Assembly: GCA_020201365.1 (NCBI GenBank)
Contig: JAIVGV010000008.1
Span: 1-17,216 of the forward strand
DNA: 17,216 bases
Direction: 5' to 3'
Source of the DNA: Acidobacteriota bacterium
GTDB taxonomy: Bacteria > Acidobacteriota > Blastocatellia > Pyrinomonadales > Pyrinomonadaceae
Shown piece after piece: positions 7,917 through 15,447 of this stretch. The notes below the pieces were generated by a model. That model was not told the origin of the DNA. It was given only the letters and a program-made list of their open reading frames with translations, and searched no databases. The translations under genes were made by a program, and so were the position numbers. Positions within the stretch are counted from its first letter, which is position 1. Each line of letters begins with the position of its first letter.

Positions 7917-7937
7917 CGATTCACGGTTCACGACTTG
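7917..7937. repeat. Short heptad-repeat run across a stop codon
   Basis: ACGATTC, ACGGTTC, ACGACTT follow one another in a 7-base period. The run includes the TGA stop codon (7928-7930) of the 100-residue protein, so part of the repeat has become coding sequence or supplies the stop. No facing inverted run is visible. Confidence 0.45.
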
Positions 7938-8230
7938 CCGCCGCCGCGCGACAGTTGCGCGAGGATGCGCTCGCGCTCGTGCCGCCCCCATTCGAGCTGG
8001 CGCGCGACGTACTCCGCCATGTCGCTCTCGCCCCCGATGGCGTCCCCGCCGCCGCCCGCGTGCTCCTCGTGCGCCTCCGGGCGCTCGTCCCAGTAGGCGA
8101 GGAACTCGTCGAGCGCCGCGACCGCCGCGCGCCCCAGCTCGGCGAAGCGCGGATCGAGGTTCTCCACCGCGTCCTCGTACTCCTGTACGGCGCGCTGCAC
8201 CTTCAACTGAATCTCGTCGCTGTCAATCAT
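7928..8230 (-). CDS. Acidic 100-residue protein of unknown function
   Basis: The chosen start is the ATG at 8228-8230 (MIDSDEIQLKVQ), with GGAGGG about 5 bases upstream. The frame is open further upstream, but that part is Arg-rich and looks non-coding. The first 60 residues are mostly helical and acidic (VQEYEDAVENLDPRF, LDEFLAYWDERPE). A Gly-rich hinge (59-67) and a charged helix (MAEYVARQLEWGRHERERIL) follow. There is no signal peptide or membrane helix, so it is probably cytosolic. It is the last gene of the minus-strand run, 88 bases after the AlaX-type gene. I do not recognise a family and infer no function. Confidence 0.7.
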   Translation of the reverse strand: MIDSDEIQLKVQRAVQEYEDAVENLDPRFAELGRAAVAALDEFLAYWDERPEAHEEHAGGGGDAIGGESDMAEYVARQLEWGRHERERILAQLSRGGGKS

Positions 8231-8318
8231 CCGCGCCCTCCGCCCCCGTCTTGAGACCGACCCCGGCAAACCGCGTGTGCGCGCCGAGACTATCCGACAT
8301 GACCCCCGCGCGCAAGAC

Positions 8319-9584
8319 TCACGCGCCGCCTCCGCCGAGACCGCGCGCGGCCGCCGAGACCGCTTCCGCCAGCCGCGCGACGTTTCGACCGCCGCCCTGC
8401 GCCATCTCCGCGCGCCCGCCGCCGCGCCCCTCAACAATCGCGCAAGCCTCGCGCATGAGCGCGCTCATGTCGCCCGGCGCGCCCTTCGCGCGCGCGAAGA
8501 CGAGCCGCGCCTCGCCGCCCTCGCGCGATCCGAGCAGCGCCACCGCGCCCGCGTGAGAGGCGACCGCCGACGCGAGCCGACGCAGCGACTCGGCGTCGCG
8601 ATTGTCGAAGACGCGCGCGACGATCCTCGCGCCGCCGCGCGCCGGATCATCACGCGCCGCCTCGTCATCAAGAGCCGCGCCGCCTTCCGCCGCTTCCGCG
8701 AGCAGCTCCTCCGCCTCGACCCGTGCCGCGATCTCTTCGAGCGCGCGCACGCGCCGGGCGAGTCGCTTGTTCTCTTCGGCGAGCCGCGCGGCGTGCTGTG
8801 CGGCCTCCTCGCGCCCGACGCTGAAGAGCGCCGCCGCCTCGCGCGCCGCGCGGTTGGCGAGCCGGTAGTCGGCGACGGCGCGAATCCCCGCGGCGAACTC
8901 GATCCGCGTCATCCCCTTCGCGCGCTCCCAGGAGCGCGCGACGATGACGCCGACCTCGCCCGTCCGGTGCGCGTGCGTGCCGCCGCACGGGCTGAAGTCA
9001 AAATTCTCGATCTCGATCACGCGAAGCTCGCCCTCGCGCGCCGAGTCTTTCCGCAGCGGCAGCCGCGCCGCCTCCTCCGGCGTCGCGCTGTGCGCGCGCA
9101 CCTCGCGATCCTCCCAGATCACACGATTGGCGAGATCGACCGCGCGCTCGATCTTCTCGTCGGACGGATCGCGCAGCTCCACGTCAACCTCGCAGACGCG
9201 CTCCATCATGCGGAAGGAGCGCGTCGGCGCGTCGAAGAGGCGGAAGAGCGCCTGCGAGAGGATGTGCTGCCCCGTGTGCTGCTGCATGTGTTCGAGGCGG
9301 CGCTGCCAGTCCACGCGACCGTGCACGCGGTCGCCGACGGCGAACGACTCCGCGCGCGCGCCCTCGACGACGTGGAGCACGCCGTCGTCTTCGCGATCCA
9401 CGCATTCGACGACGCGCGCCCCGGCGAGCGTGCCCGTGTCGAAGGGCTGACCGCCGCCCGTCGGGTAGAACGCCGTGCGGTCGAGCACGACGCCGAGCCG
9501 CGCGCCGTCAGCCTCTCCGAGAGAGACGACGCTCGCGTCGAACTCCGTCAGGTGTGAATCGGAGTAGTAGAGTCGTTCCGTCAT
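8319..9584 (-). CDS. Alanyl-tRNA editing protein, AlaX-L type (tRNA_SAD plus DHHA1)
   Basis: A free-standing editing enzyme of 421 residues that would hydrolyse mischarged Ser- or Gly-tRNA(Ala). The N-terminal part resembles the AlaRS editing fold, with RTAFYPTGGGQPFDTG (36-51). The zinc ligands are visible as HTGQH (His103, His107) and CGGTH (Cys200, His204). A charged coiled coil (about 255-300) leads to a DHHA1 domain ending in GGGRAEMAQGGG (388-399). There is no aminoacylation domain, so it is not AlaRS. Length fits the long AlaX class. The ATG at 9582-9584 has no clear Shine-Dalgarno, but a TATAAT lies only 14 bases upstream. It follows the lipid kinase gene after a 263-base gap containing a repeat. 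Confidence 0.92.
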   Translation of the reverse strand: MTERLYYSDSHLTEFDASVVSLGEADGARLGVVLDRTAFYPTGGGQPFDTGTLAGARVVECVDREDDGVLHVVEGARAESFAVGDRVHGRVDWQRRLEHMQQHTGQHILSQALFRLFDAPTRSFRMMERVCEVDVELRDPSDEKIERAVDLANRVIWEDREVRAHSATPEEAARLPLRKDSAREGELRVIEIENFDFSPCGGTHAHRTGEVGVIVARSWERAKGMTRIEFAAGIRAVADYRLANRAAREAAALFSVGREEAAQHAARLAEENKRLARRVRALEEIAARVEAEELLAEAAEGGAALDDEAARDDPARGGARIVARVFDNRDAESLRRLASAVASHAGAVALLGSREGGEARLVFARAKGAPGDMSALMREACAIVEGRGGGRAEMAQGGGRNVARLAEAVSAAARGLGGGGA

Positions 9585-9597
9585 CTTCGTTTGACGG

Positions 9598-9603
9598 ATT
9601 ATA
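9598..9603 (-). promoter_or_regulatory. Candidate -10 box (TATAAT) just upstream of the AlaX-type gene
   Basis: A perfect TATAAT on the minus strand ends 13 bases before the ATG at 9584. The -35 position at 17-base spacing is only a T-run (TTTTTT). Transcription would begin about 7 bases before the start codon, giving an almost leaderless mRNA, which would fit the missing Shine-Dalgarno. Confidence 0.35.
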
Positions 9604-9683
9604 GGTCAGCGCGGCGGAATAAAAAACGTGAGGGCGAGGCGCGTGGCGAGTCAATCAGGGCTTGGAGGGTTTTGAAAGTGAGA

Positions 9684-9771
9684 TTCACCGCGGAGACGCA
9701 GAGCAGCCGCGGAGTTACCGCAGAGAAATACTCTGCGGTTCTCTGCGAATCCTCCGCGCCTCTGCGGTGAA
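9684..9771. repeat. Complex inverted repeat in the lipid kinase-AlaX gap
   Basis: The ends pair (TTCACCGC at 9684-9691 with GCGGTGAA at 9764-9771, continuing imperfectly for about 20 bases). The centre holds a perfect 9-bp hairpin (ACCGCAGAG at 9717-9725 with CTCTGCGGT at 9731-9739, loop AAATA). GCAGAG/GCGGAG words recur throughout. Similar CACCGCAGAG...CTCTGCGGTG sequences recur in intergenic DNA of many environmental bacteria, as I recall. Copy number here cannot be judged. Confidence 0.65.
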
Positions 9772-9847
9772 CGCCGCTTCCGCCTTGACAGGAAGATTAA
9801 GCCGAACGGCAGACCGCCGATGACGGACTCGCGTTCGTCGGAAGTCC

Positions 9848-10807
9848 TTAACGAAGATTCTGGTAGCCGATCTTGCGTGGTCTGCCTTCGGCGGGCGCGA
9901 TCAGCTCGACGGGCTCGGCGACGATCTCGAAGGTCATCGGGAGCGTGCCGATCAGCTCGCCGTCAGCCTGCACGAGCACGCCCTCGCCCGCGGCGCGCAC
10001 GCGCGTCGCGCGCAGGTAGCGCACGCCGGGAGCAGTCTCGCCCTCGTCGCTCGCGCCGCGCCGCATGACGCTCGCGAGCAGCCGCAGGTAGCGCAGGCGG
10101 CTCTCGGAGTCGATCAGGCAGACCTCGAACTCCGGCGCGTCGAGGCGCGCGCGCGGCGTGATCGAGAGGTCGCCGCCGTAGCGCGAAGCCTTGCCGACCG
10201 CCGCGAAGGTCGCGCGGTGCGCCTCGCCGCCGATCTCTACGTCGAAGGGCACGGGCTCCCAGTTCGCCAGATGCGAGAGACCCGACACCCAGAACGCCGC
10301 CTCGCCGACGCGGCGCTTGAGGCGCGGGCGCACGCGGTTGACTATCGAGGCGTCGAGCCCGACGCCCGCCATGAGGGCGAAGTAGCGGCGCGCGCCCGTC
10401 CGCTCGTCCGAAGCGAGACCGGCGAAGACCTTGCGCGCCGAGCCGCGCGCGACGACGTCCGCCGCGCCTTCGGCGTCGAGGGGGATTTTCAGCTCGCGCG
10501 CCAGCACGTTCGCCGTGCCGGAAGGGAAGACGCCGAGGCGCGCTTTCGTCCCGACGAGCGACTGCAGCGCCTCGTTGATCGTGCCGTCGCCGCCGGAGAC
10601 GACGATCTCGCGCGCGCCCGCCGCGACCGCCTCGCGCGCGAGCCGCGTCGCGTCTTCGGGCGCGCGCGTGAGCGCGAGTTCTGATTCGACGCCGCGCTTT
10701 CTGAGCAGCGAGCGGAAGCGCTCGATCTCACGCGCGCGCCTCTCGCCGCCGCGCCCCGCGTGCGGGTTCGCGATCAAGACGACTGTACGTTTGTTGGTCG
10801 TACTCAT
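9848..10807 (-). CDS. Diacylglycerol/sphingosine-type lipid kinase (DagK/YegS family)
   Basis: A 319-residue lipid kinase, likely at the inner face of the membrane, that phosphorylates diacylglycerol or a related lipid. The DAGK catalytic domain fills the N-terminal half: IANPHAGRGG (12-21), the nucleotide-binding GGDGT (72-76) followed by NEAL, and GVFPSGTANVLAREL (92-106). The C-terminal half has MAGVGLDASIV (146-156) and the closing QADGE (280-284) typical of DgkB/YegS enzymes. Length is normal. The ATG at 10805-10807 has no strong Shine-Dalgarno. The upstream gene is a UgtP-like glycosyltransferase that would use diacylglycerol, so the two probably work on one lipid pool. The exact substrate is not determined by sequence. 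Confidence 0.9.
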   Translation of the reverse strand: MSTTNKRTVVLIANPHAGRGGERRAREIERFRSLLRKRGVESELALTRAPEDATRLAREAVAAGAREIVVSGGDGTINEALQSLVGTKARLGVFPSGTANVLARELKIPLDAEGAADVVARGSARKVFAGLASDERTGARRYFALMAGVGLDASIVNRVRPRLKRRVGEAAFWVSGLSHLANWEPVPFDVEIGGEAHRATFAAVGKASRYGGDLSITPRARLDAPEFEVCLIDSESRLRYLRLLASVMRRGASDEGETAPGVRYLRATRVRAAGEGVLVQADGELIGTLPMTFEIVAEPVELIAPAEGRPRKIGYQNLR

Positions 10808-10965
10808 CGGCGCAGGCTACTGCAAGCCGAGTGCCGCCGGCGCGCGGGGCGGGGGCGCGGCAGGGCGCACGTCGGCGCAAGGCGCGACAGACATCTGTCA
10901 GAGGTCGGTTGCATGCGGGTTGGTCGCCGGCGCAGACCGCGCCTGAGCGTTTCGGTCGTCGCGCC

Positions 10966-12099
10966 TCAGCGTTGCAGCGCGAGCAGCTTCGAGACGATGT
11001 CGCGCGCGGCGTGCGGGCGCGCGAGGCGCAGGGAGTTGCGGCGCATCTCCCGGAAGCGCGCGGGGTCTGCGAGGAGGCGGTCGAGTTTGTAGGCGAGCGC
11101 GGGGAGGTTGTTGCAGCGCACCGCGCAGCCCTCTTCGAGCAGGTGATCGGAGTTGCGCTCCTCCTGCCCCGGAATCGGGTTGACGACGCAGAGGACGAGC
11201 CCCTTCGCGAGCGCCTCCGAGGTCGTCAAGCCGCCGGGCTTGCCGATGAGCACGTCCGCGGCTGACATGAACTCGTCCATCTCGGTCGTGTAGCCGACGG
11301 CTTTGACCGAGACGTGCGGCGCGCGCTCCCGCGCTTGCAAAGCGGCGCGCTCGACGCGGCGGCGCAGATCGTCGTTGCGACCGCAGAGCGCGACGACCTG
11401 CGCGGGCGTCTTCAGCTCTGAAAGCGACTGCACGATGCGCTCGACGGGACCCACCCCGAAGCCGCCCGCCGAGAGCAGCAGCGTCTTCACGTCTTGCCGC
11501 AGCCCGTGCCTGTCGCGCATCTCGCGCTTGCCCTTCTCGGCGGCGAAGACCGGATCAATCGGGATGCCCGTGACGGTGATCTTCTCGGCGGGCACGCCGA
11601 GCCGCTCCAGGTGCGCGCGCGTCTCGTCGAGCGCGACGAAGTACTGCTCGTAGTGGTGGCAGAGCCACATGGCGTGCACGTCGAAGTCCGTGACGACGAT
11701 TGCCTGTCGCGTCTGCGTGCGGCGCTTGGCTTGGAGCCACGAGAGGATTTCGGCGGGGAGGAAGTGCGTGCAGACGGCGACGTCGGGCTCGTAGTCTTTG
11801 AGGAGCTTGACGAAGGGGCGCGTGTTCAGCTTGTCGAGCGCGAGGCGGCGGCGCTCGTTGCGCCAGGGCTTGTCGAGCGCGTCGTAGAGCCAGCCCAAAA
11901 GCTCCGGCGACTTGTTGACCATCTCGATGTACGCCTTCGAGTAGAGGTTGCGGAAGAGCTTGTTCGTGTAGGCGAGCGTGTCCACGTTCAAGACCTCTTG
12001 CGCCGCGCCCGACTCCGCAAAGGCGCGCTCCACCGCCTGCGCCGCGCGCAAGTGCCCCGCCCCGGCTGACGCCGACAGGATGAGAACTCTATTGAACAT
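10966..12099 (-). CDS. MGDG synthase / UgtP-like glycolipid glycosyltransferase (GT28)
   Basis: A membrane-associated enzyme of 377 residues that would transfer hexose from a UDP-sugar to diacylglycerol. The N-terminal MGDG_synth domain has the lipid-side motif SAGAGHLRAAQAV (11-23) and the C-terminal GT domain has GKPGGLTTSEALAKG (286-300) and PGQEERN (310-316), which bind the nucleotide sugar. ITVTGIPIDPVF (174-185) is also typical. ATG 12097-12099 was chosen because family members start a few residues before this motif. The open frame continues upstream but only through a repeat element and the guaB antisense. No Shine-Dalgarno is visible and a heptad run lies 12 bases upstream. guaB precedes and the lipid kinase follows on the same strand. 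Sugar and processivity are not determined. Confidence 0.88.
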   Translation of the reverse strand: MFNRVLILSASAGAGHLRAAQAVERAFAESGAAQEVLNVDTLAYTNKLFRNLYSKAYIEMVNKSPELLGWLYDALDKPWRNERRRLALDKLNTRPFVKLLKDYEPDVAVCTHFLPAEILSWLQAKRRTQTRQAIVVTDFDVHAMWLCHHYEQYFVALDETRAHLERLGVPAEKITVTGIPIDPVFAAEKGKREMRDRHGLRQDVKTLLLSAGGFGVGPVERIVQSLSELKTPAQVVALCGRNDDLRRRVERAALQARERAPHVSVKAVGYTTEMDEFMSAADVLIGKPGGLTTSEALAKGLVLCVVNPIPGQEERNSDHLLEEGCAVRCNNLPALAYKLDRLLADPARFREMRRNSLRLARPHAARDIVSKLLALQR

Positions 12100-12111
12100 G
12101 ATGAGGTGAGT

Positions 12112-12206
12112 AGGCGGCAGGCGGCAGGCGGTAGGCAGTTCAAGCAAGAAGTGGTAGCCGCAGCTCCCCACCGATTTCGCCGCCCACCGCCTACCGCCTA
12201 CCGCCT
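12112..12206. repeat. Inverted heptad-repeat element in the guaB-glycosyltransferase gap
   Basis: The left run is AGGCGGC, AGGCGGC, AGGCGGT, AGGCAGT (12112-12139). The right run is ACCGCCT three times (12186-12206). Bases 12112-12136 pair with 12182-12206 at 22 of 25 positions. In the direction of transcription, the element begins at the base directly after the guaB stop (12207-12209) and ends 12 bases before the glycosyltransferase ATG. Confidence 0.8.
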
Positions 12207-13673
12207 CTATTCGAGTCTGTAGTTCGGCGCTTCCTTCGTGATGATCACGTCGTGGACGTGCGACTCGCGAAGACCGGCGGCGCTGATGCGTATGAAGCGC
12301 GTGTTCTGTTGGAACTCGCGGACGTTGCGGCAGCCCGTGTAGCCCATGCCGGAGCGAAGACCGCCGACGAGCTGCGTCACCATGTCGGCGAGCGTGCCCT
12401 TGTAGGGGACGCGCCCCTCGATGCCTTCGGGCACGAGCTTGGATTCGATCTCGACCGTGTCCTGCGCGTAGCGGTCGCGCGAGCCCTGACTCATCGCGCC
12501 GATTGAGCCCATGCCCCGGTAGGCTTTGAACGAGCGACCTTGAAACAGGATCAGCTCGCCGGGCGACTCTTCGGTGCCCGCGAAGAGCGAGCCGATCATC
12601 ACCACGTCCGCGCCCGCCGCGATGGCTTTCGCCACGTCGCCCGAAAACTTGATGCCGCCGTCGGCGATGACGGGAACATTCGTCCCGCGCGCCGCCTCGA
12701 CGCAATTCTTGATCGCCGTGATCTGCGGCACGCCCGCGCCGGTGACGACGCGCGTCGTGCAGATCGAGCCGGGTCCGATGCCGCATTTAACCGCGTCAAC
12801 GCCCGCGTCAATTAATTCTCGCGTGCCCTCGGTCGTGGCGACGTTCCCGGCGATGAGCTGCGTGTCCGCGTGTCGCTTCTTGATCTCGCGGACGGCTTCG
12901 ACGACGCGCGAAGAATGACCGTGCGCCGTGTCTATGACGAGGCAGTCAACGCGGGCTTTGACTAATTCGTCGGCGCGCTCGCGGAAGTCGCCGGTCGCGC
13001 CGATGCCGGCGGCGACGCGCAAGCGTCCGAGTTCGTCCTTCGCCGCGTTCGGGTACTTGATCGCCTTCTGGATGTCTTTGACGGTGATCAGACCTTTGAG
13101 GTGCTTGTCGGTGTCAACGACGAGCAGCTTCTCGATGCGGTGCTTCTGGAGCACGACGCGCGCCTCGTCCAAGGTCGTCCCGACGGGGACGGTGACGAGC
13201 GGCTGCGGCGTCATCACCTCGGAGACGGGGATCGCCGAGCGCGTCTCGAATCTGAGGTCGCGGTTCGTGATGATGCCGACGAGGTGCCCGCCCTCGTCAA
13301 CGACGGGCACGCCTGAGATTTTGTAGCGCTCCATCACGGCGAGCGCCTCGGAGACGGGCCGGTCGGGTCGGATCGTCACCGGGTCAACGATCATGCCCGA
13401 CTCCGAGCGCTTCACCTTGTCAACCTCTTCGGCTTGGCGCTCGACCGACAGATTTTTATGGACGACGCCGATGCCGCCCTGCTGCGCGATGGCGATGGCG
13501 AGCGGGCTTTCGGTCACCGTGTCCATCGCGGCGGAGCAGAGCGGGATGGTCAGGCGTATCGCGCGCGTGAACTGCGTCGAGGTGTCAACCTCGGCGGGCA
13601 GCACGTCACTGCGCGCGGGGACTAAGAGCACGTCGTCGAAGGTCAAGCCGTCGGTGAGAGCTTCGTTGATCAT
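12207..13673 (-). CDS. guaB: Inosine-5'-monophosphate dehydrogenase
   Basis: It oxidises IMP to XMP with NAD+, the committed step of GMP synthesis, in the cytosol. At 488 residues it is full length. It opens with LTFDDVLLVPARSDVLP (10-26). Two CBS domains (about 95-205) interrupt the barrel and are expected to sense purine nucleotides. The catalytic Cys305 lies in GIGPGSICTTR (298-308), the flavin-like phosphate loop is ADGGIKFSGD (337-346), YRGMGSIGAM (385-394) is present, and the mobile-flap Arg401-Tyr402 pair is intact. The ATG at 13671-13673 fits the family start; GGGAGG lies 14 bases upstream, which is long. A weak promoter-like pair (TTGCGC-17-TACCCT, minus strand, 13777-13805) lies in the 183-base gap after the RodZ-like gene. 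The cluster context is not purine-specific. Confidence 0.97.
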   Translation of the reverse strand: MINEALTDGLTFDDVLLVPARSDVLPAEVDTSTQFTRAIRLTIPLCSAAMDTVTESPLAIAIAQQGGIGVVHKNLSVERQAEEVDKVKRSESGMIVDPVTIRPDRPVSEALAVMERYKISGVPVVDEGGHLVGIITNRDLRFETRSAIPVSEVMTPQPLVTVPVGTTLDEARVVLQKHRIEKLLVVDTDKHLKGLITVKDIQKAIKYPNAAKDELGRLRVAAGIGATGDFRERADELVKARVDCLVIDTAHGHSSRVVEAVREIKKRHADTQLIAGNVATTEGTRELIDAGVDAVKCGIGPGSICTTRVVTGAGVPQITAIKNCVEAARGTNVPVIADGGIKFSGDVAKAIAAGADVVMIGSLFAGTEESPGELILFQGRSFKAYRGMGSIGAMSQGSRDRYAQDTVEIESKLVPEGIEGRVPYKGTLADMVTQLVGGLRSGMGYTGCRNVREFQQNTRFIRISAAGLRESHVHDVIITKEAPNYRLE

Positions 13674-13856
13674 GATTGCGTCAGATGCCTCCCTTCAAAA
13701 ATGCGAACGGGGCGCGGGGCGCTGTGGCGCAAGTCGGTTGAAAAGAGAATGAACCGGGGCGACGCGGGAAAGGCGGAGGGTAGCAAACGGTGTCGGCGCG
13801 CGCAAGGCTGCGGCGCGACGCGGTACGTGCCCGCGTTCGCGCCGCCCGGCGCACGG

Positions 13857-14741
13857 TCAGGGGTGTTGCAGCAGTCTCTCGTAATCGTCCTTCGAGATGA
13901 TCATCTCGACCAGAATCTTGCCGGGCTTGGCGTCGGCGGGGACGACCGCCGGGCGACCGTTGATCGTCACTTCGAGCGCCGGGGCTTTGATCTTGGCGTA
14001 CTCCAACTTCAAACTCTGCGCGGCGCTGATCTCGCGCGTCTCGTCCGGCTTCAACGTGCCGTTCCAAGAACTCGACGGTTGGTCATCAACCGCCGTCCTG
14101 ATCCAGACCTCCTCGCCCTTGGCTTTCACGCTCACCTGCAAGCCTTCGTTCGCGCCCGCCGGCGCGGCGGCGTTGCTCGCGGTCGCCGGCTGATTCGCGT
14201 TCGCCCCGTTCGTCGCCGCGTTCGGCGTCGGCGCGGTGCGCGCGTTCGCCGCGCCCGGCGTCGGGGCGGGCTGCGCGGCGCGCTCGGTGCTGCGCCGGTA
14301 GTAGTGGAGGCCGGCGTAGGCGGCGAGCGAGATGATGGCGAGGATGACGAGGCTCAGGATCGCCGTGATGAGCGGCGAGCGCGAGGGCACGTCGTCGGTG
14401 TAGAGGCGCGAGGCTTGGCGCGTGGTCGGGGCTTCGTCGAACGTCTCGCCGCGCTCGCGGGCGATCTTCAGGTAGGCGCGCACGGCGGCGTCCTCGTCGT
14501 AGCCGACGGCGCGGGCGAACGCCTTGACGAAGCTGCGGTTGAAGATGCCGCCGGGCAGGTGCTTGTAGTCGTCCGCCTCGATGGCTTCGAGGTGGCGGCG
14601 CGTGATGCGCGTCTGGTCCGAGATTTCCCGCAGCGTGAGGTTGCGCGCCTCGCGCGCGCGACGCAACTGCGCGCCCAGAGACTCAGCCCCGGCAGCCTCG
14701 TCGCGCTCGCCGCCCTGCTGGTCGGAGGATTTGGAGTTCAC
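13857..14741 (-). CDS. RodZ-like membrane protein (HTH_25, one membrane helix, DUF4115)
   Basis: A 294-residue single-pass protein. A cytoplasmic helix-turn-helix domain (about 21-95) carries LGAQLRRAREARNLTLREIS and the family motif YKHLPGGIFNRSFVKAFA (59-76). One membrane helix follows (about 123-147, LITAILSLVILAIISLAAYAG). Next is a low-complexity Ala/Pro/Asn/Thr linker (about 155-197), then a periplasmic DUF4115 domain (about 200-283, VSVKAKGEEVWIRT, LEVTINGRP). This is the layout of RodZ, which links MreB to the cell-wall machinery, but the role here is inferred. The start is GTG 14739-14741 without a clear Shine-Dalgarno. It is the first gene of the minus-strand run and has its own strong promoter. 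Confidence 0.88.
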   Translation of the reverse strand: MNSKSSDQQGGERDEAAGAESLGAQLRRAREARNLTLREISDQTRITRRHLEAIEADDYKHLPGGIFNRSFVKAFARAVGYDEDAAVRAYLKIARERGETFDEAPTTRQASRLYTDDVPSRSPLITAILSLVILAIISLAAYAGLHYYRRSTERAAQPAPTPGAANARTAPTPNAATNGANANQPATASNAAAPAGANEGLQVSVKAKGEEVWIRTAVDDQPSSSWNGTLKPDETREISAAQSLKLEYAKIKAPALEVTINGRPAVVPADAKPGKILVEMIISKDDYERLLQHP

Positions 14742-14863
14742 TTGGACGCCGGTCTTACTTCGGGAAGAGTCAGCCGTGCGATTCGGACGCGGGCGCGCTC
14801 GTCGCGTGTGATGCGCTCGCCAAAAGTCACGCGCGGCGCGCGCCGCGCCGCCGTGACGCGGCG

Positions 14864-14892
14864 AATATATCTTGCGCCCGCCGGGCTGTCAA
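14864..14892 (-). promoter_or_regulatory. Strong sigma70-type promoter of the RodZ-like gene run
   Basis: On the minus strand, a perfect TTGACA (14887-14892) is followed by exactly 17 bases and TATATT (14864-14869, five of six matches). Transcription would start near 14857, leaving a leader of about 115 bases. The start of that leader (14826-14857) is very GC-rich and can fold, with GTCAC and GTGAC at its ends. This is the best promoter in the window. Confidence 0.65.
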
Positions 14893-14941
14893 ACATTAGT
14901 CTTGTCAGAAAGATGCGCGCTCGCGCCGTCGCACGCCTGCC

Positions 14942-14970
14942 TTGATTCTTCACGCGCGCGGTGCTACGTT
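14942..14970 (+). promoter_or_regulatory. Weak promoter candidate for the microcompartment genes
   Basis: TTGATT (14942-14947) and TACGTT (14965-14970) are 17 bases apart on the plus strand, and the start codon lies 72 bases after the -10. The -35 matches at four positions and the -10 at three. The 14742-15042 gap between the divergent RodZ-like and shell-protein genes holds this and the RodZ promoter; I saw nothing else in it. Confidence 0.25.
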
Positions 14971-15042
14971 GGCAGCCACGCGGAAAGATTAGGCGGCGTT
15001 TCGATTTCAACTTCTACAATCAAACTACGAGGAGACAAACTC

Positions 15043-15447
15043 ATGCCTCTCGAAGCACTCGGAATGGTCGAGACCAAGGGGTTCGTCGGCGCGGTCGAGG
15101 CGGCGGACGCGATGGTCAAAGCCGCCAACGTCCAACTGATCGGTAAGGAGTACATCGGCGCGGGCTACGTCACGATCTTCGTGCGCGGCGACGTCGGAGC
15201 CGTCAAGGCGGCGACCGACGCGGGCGCCGCCGCCGCGCGCAGGGTCGGCGAGCTGATCAGCGTCCACGTCATCCCCCGCCCGCACTCCGAGGTCGAGCGC
15301 GTGCTCCCGCGCAACGGTCGCACCGGCTACAGCCCCGACGAGCGCGCCGTCGGCGCCGGCTCCACGCGCGGCGAACTCGCCGAAGGCGATCAGGGGCGCT
15401 CGCTCCCGGCGGGCGCGCGCGAGAACAGCAGGGAGAAGGCGAAGTAA
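15043..15447 (+). CDS. Bacterial microcompartment hexameric shell protein (BMC-H, PduA/EutM family)
   Basis: A structural protein of 134 residues whose hexamers tile the shell facets of a protein organelle. The BMC domain covers about 3-85: ALGMVETKGFVGAVEAADAM, then the pore loop IGAGY (38-42, GAG where PduA has GSG), then IFVRGDVGAVKAATDAGAAA and HVIPRPHSEVERVLP. A hydrophilic tail of about 45 residues (90-134) follows, longer than in PduA. The true start is ATG 15043 with GAGGAG 8 bases upstream; the frame is open further upstream but that part does not match the family. An aldehyde dehydrogenase follows after 137 bases on the same strand, so this is the start of a metabolic BMC locus. No pentamer or trimer shell gene is in view. 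Confidence 0.96.
   Translation: MPLEALGMVETKGFVGAVEAADAMVKAANVQLIGKEYIGAGYVTIFVRGDVGAVKAATDAGAAAARRVGELISVHVIPRPHSEVERVLPRNGRTGYSPDERAVGAGSTRGELAEGDQGRSLPAGARENSREKAK

Noticed and set aside
6504..8096. A 530-codon plus-strand frame over the methyltransferase
   Set aside because: It is out of frame with the well-supported methyltransferase and shows only low-complexity Arg/Ala composition.
8277..9557. A 426-codon plus-strand frame opposite the AlaX-type gene
   Set aside because: The minus strand has the zinc-binding and DHHA1 motifs; the plus frame has none.
12100..12786. An N-terminal extension of the glycosyltransferase by 229 codons
   Set aside because: The extension reads through the heptad element and antisense of guaB, while the family motif sits right after the ATG at 12099.
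13701..14945. A 414-codon plus-strand frame opposite the RodZ-like gene
   Set aside because: It is Arg/Val/Gly-rich with no recognisable domain, and the RodZ-like layout is on the other strand.
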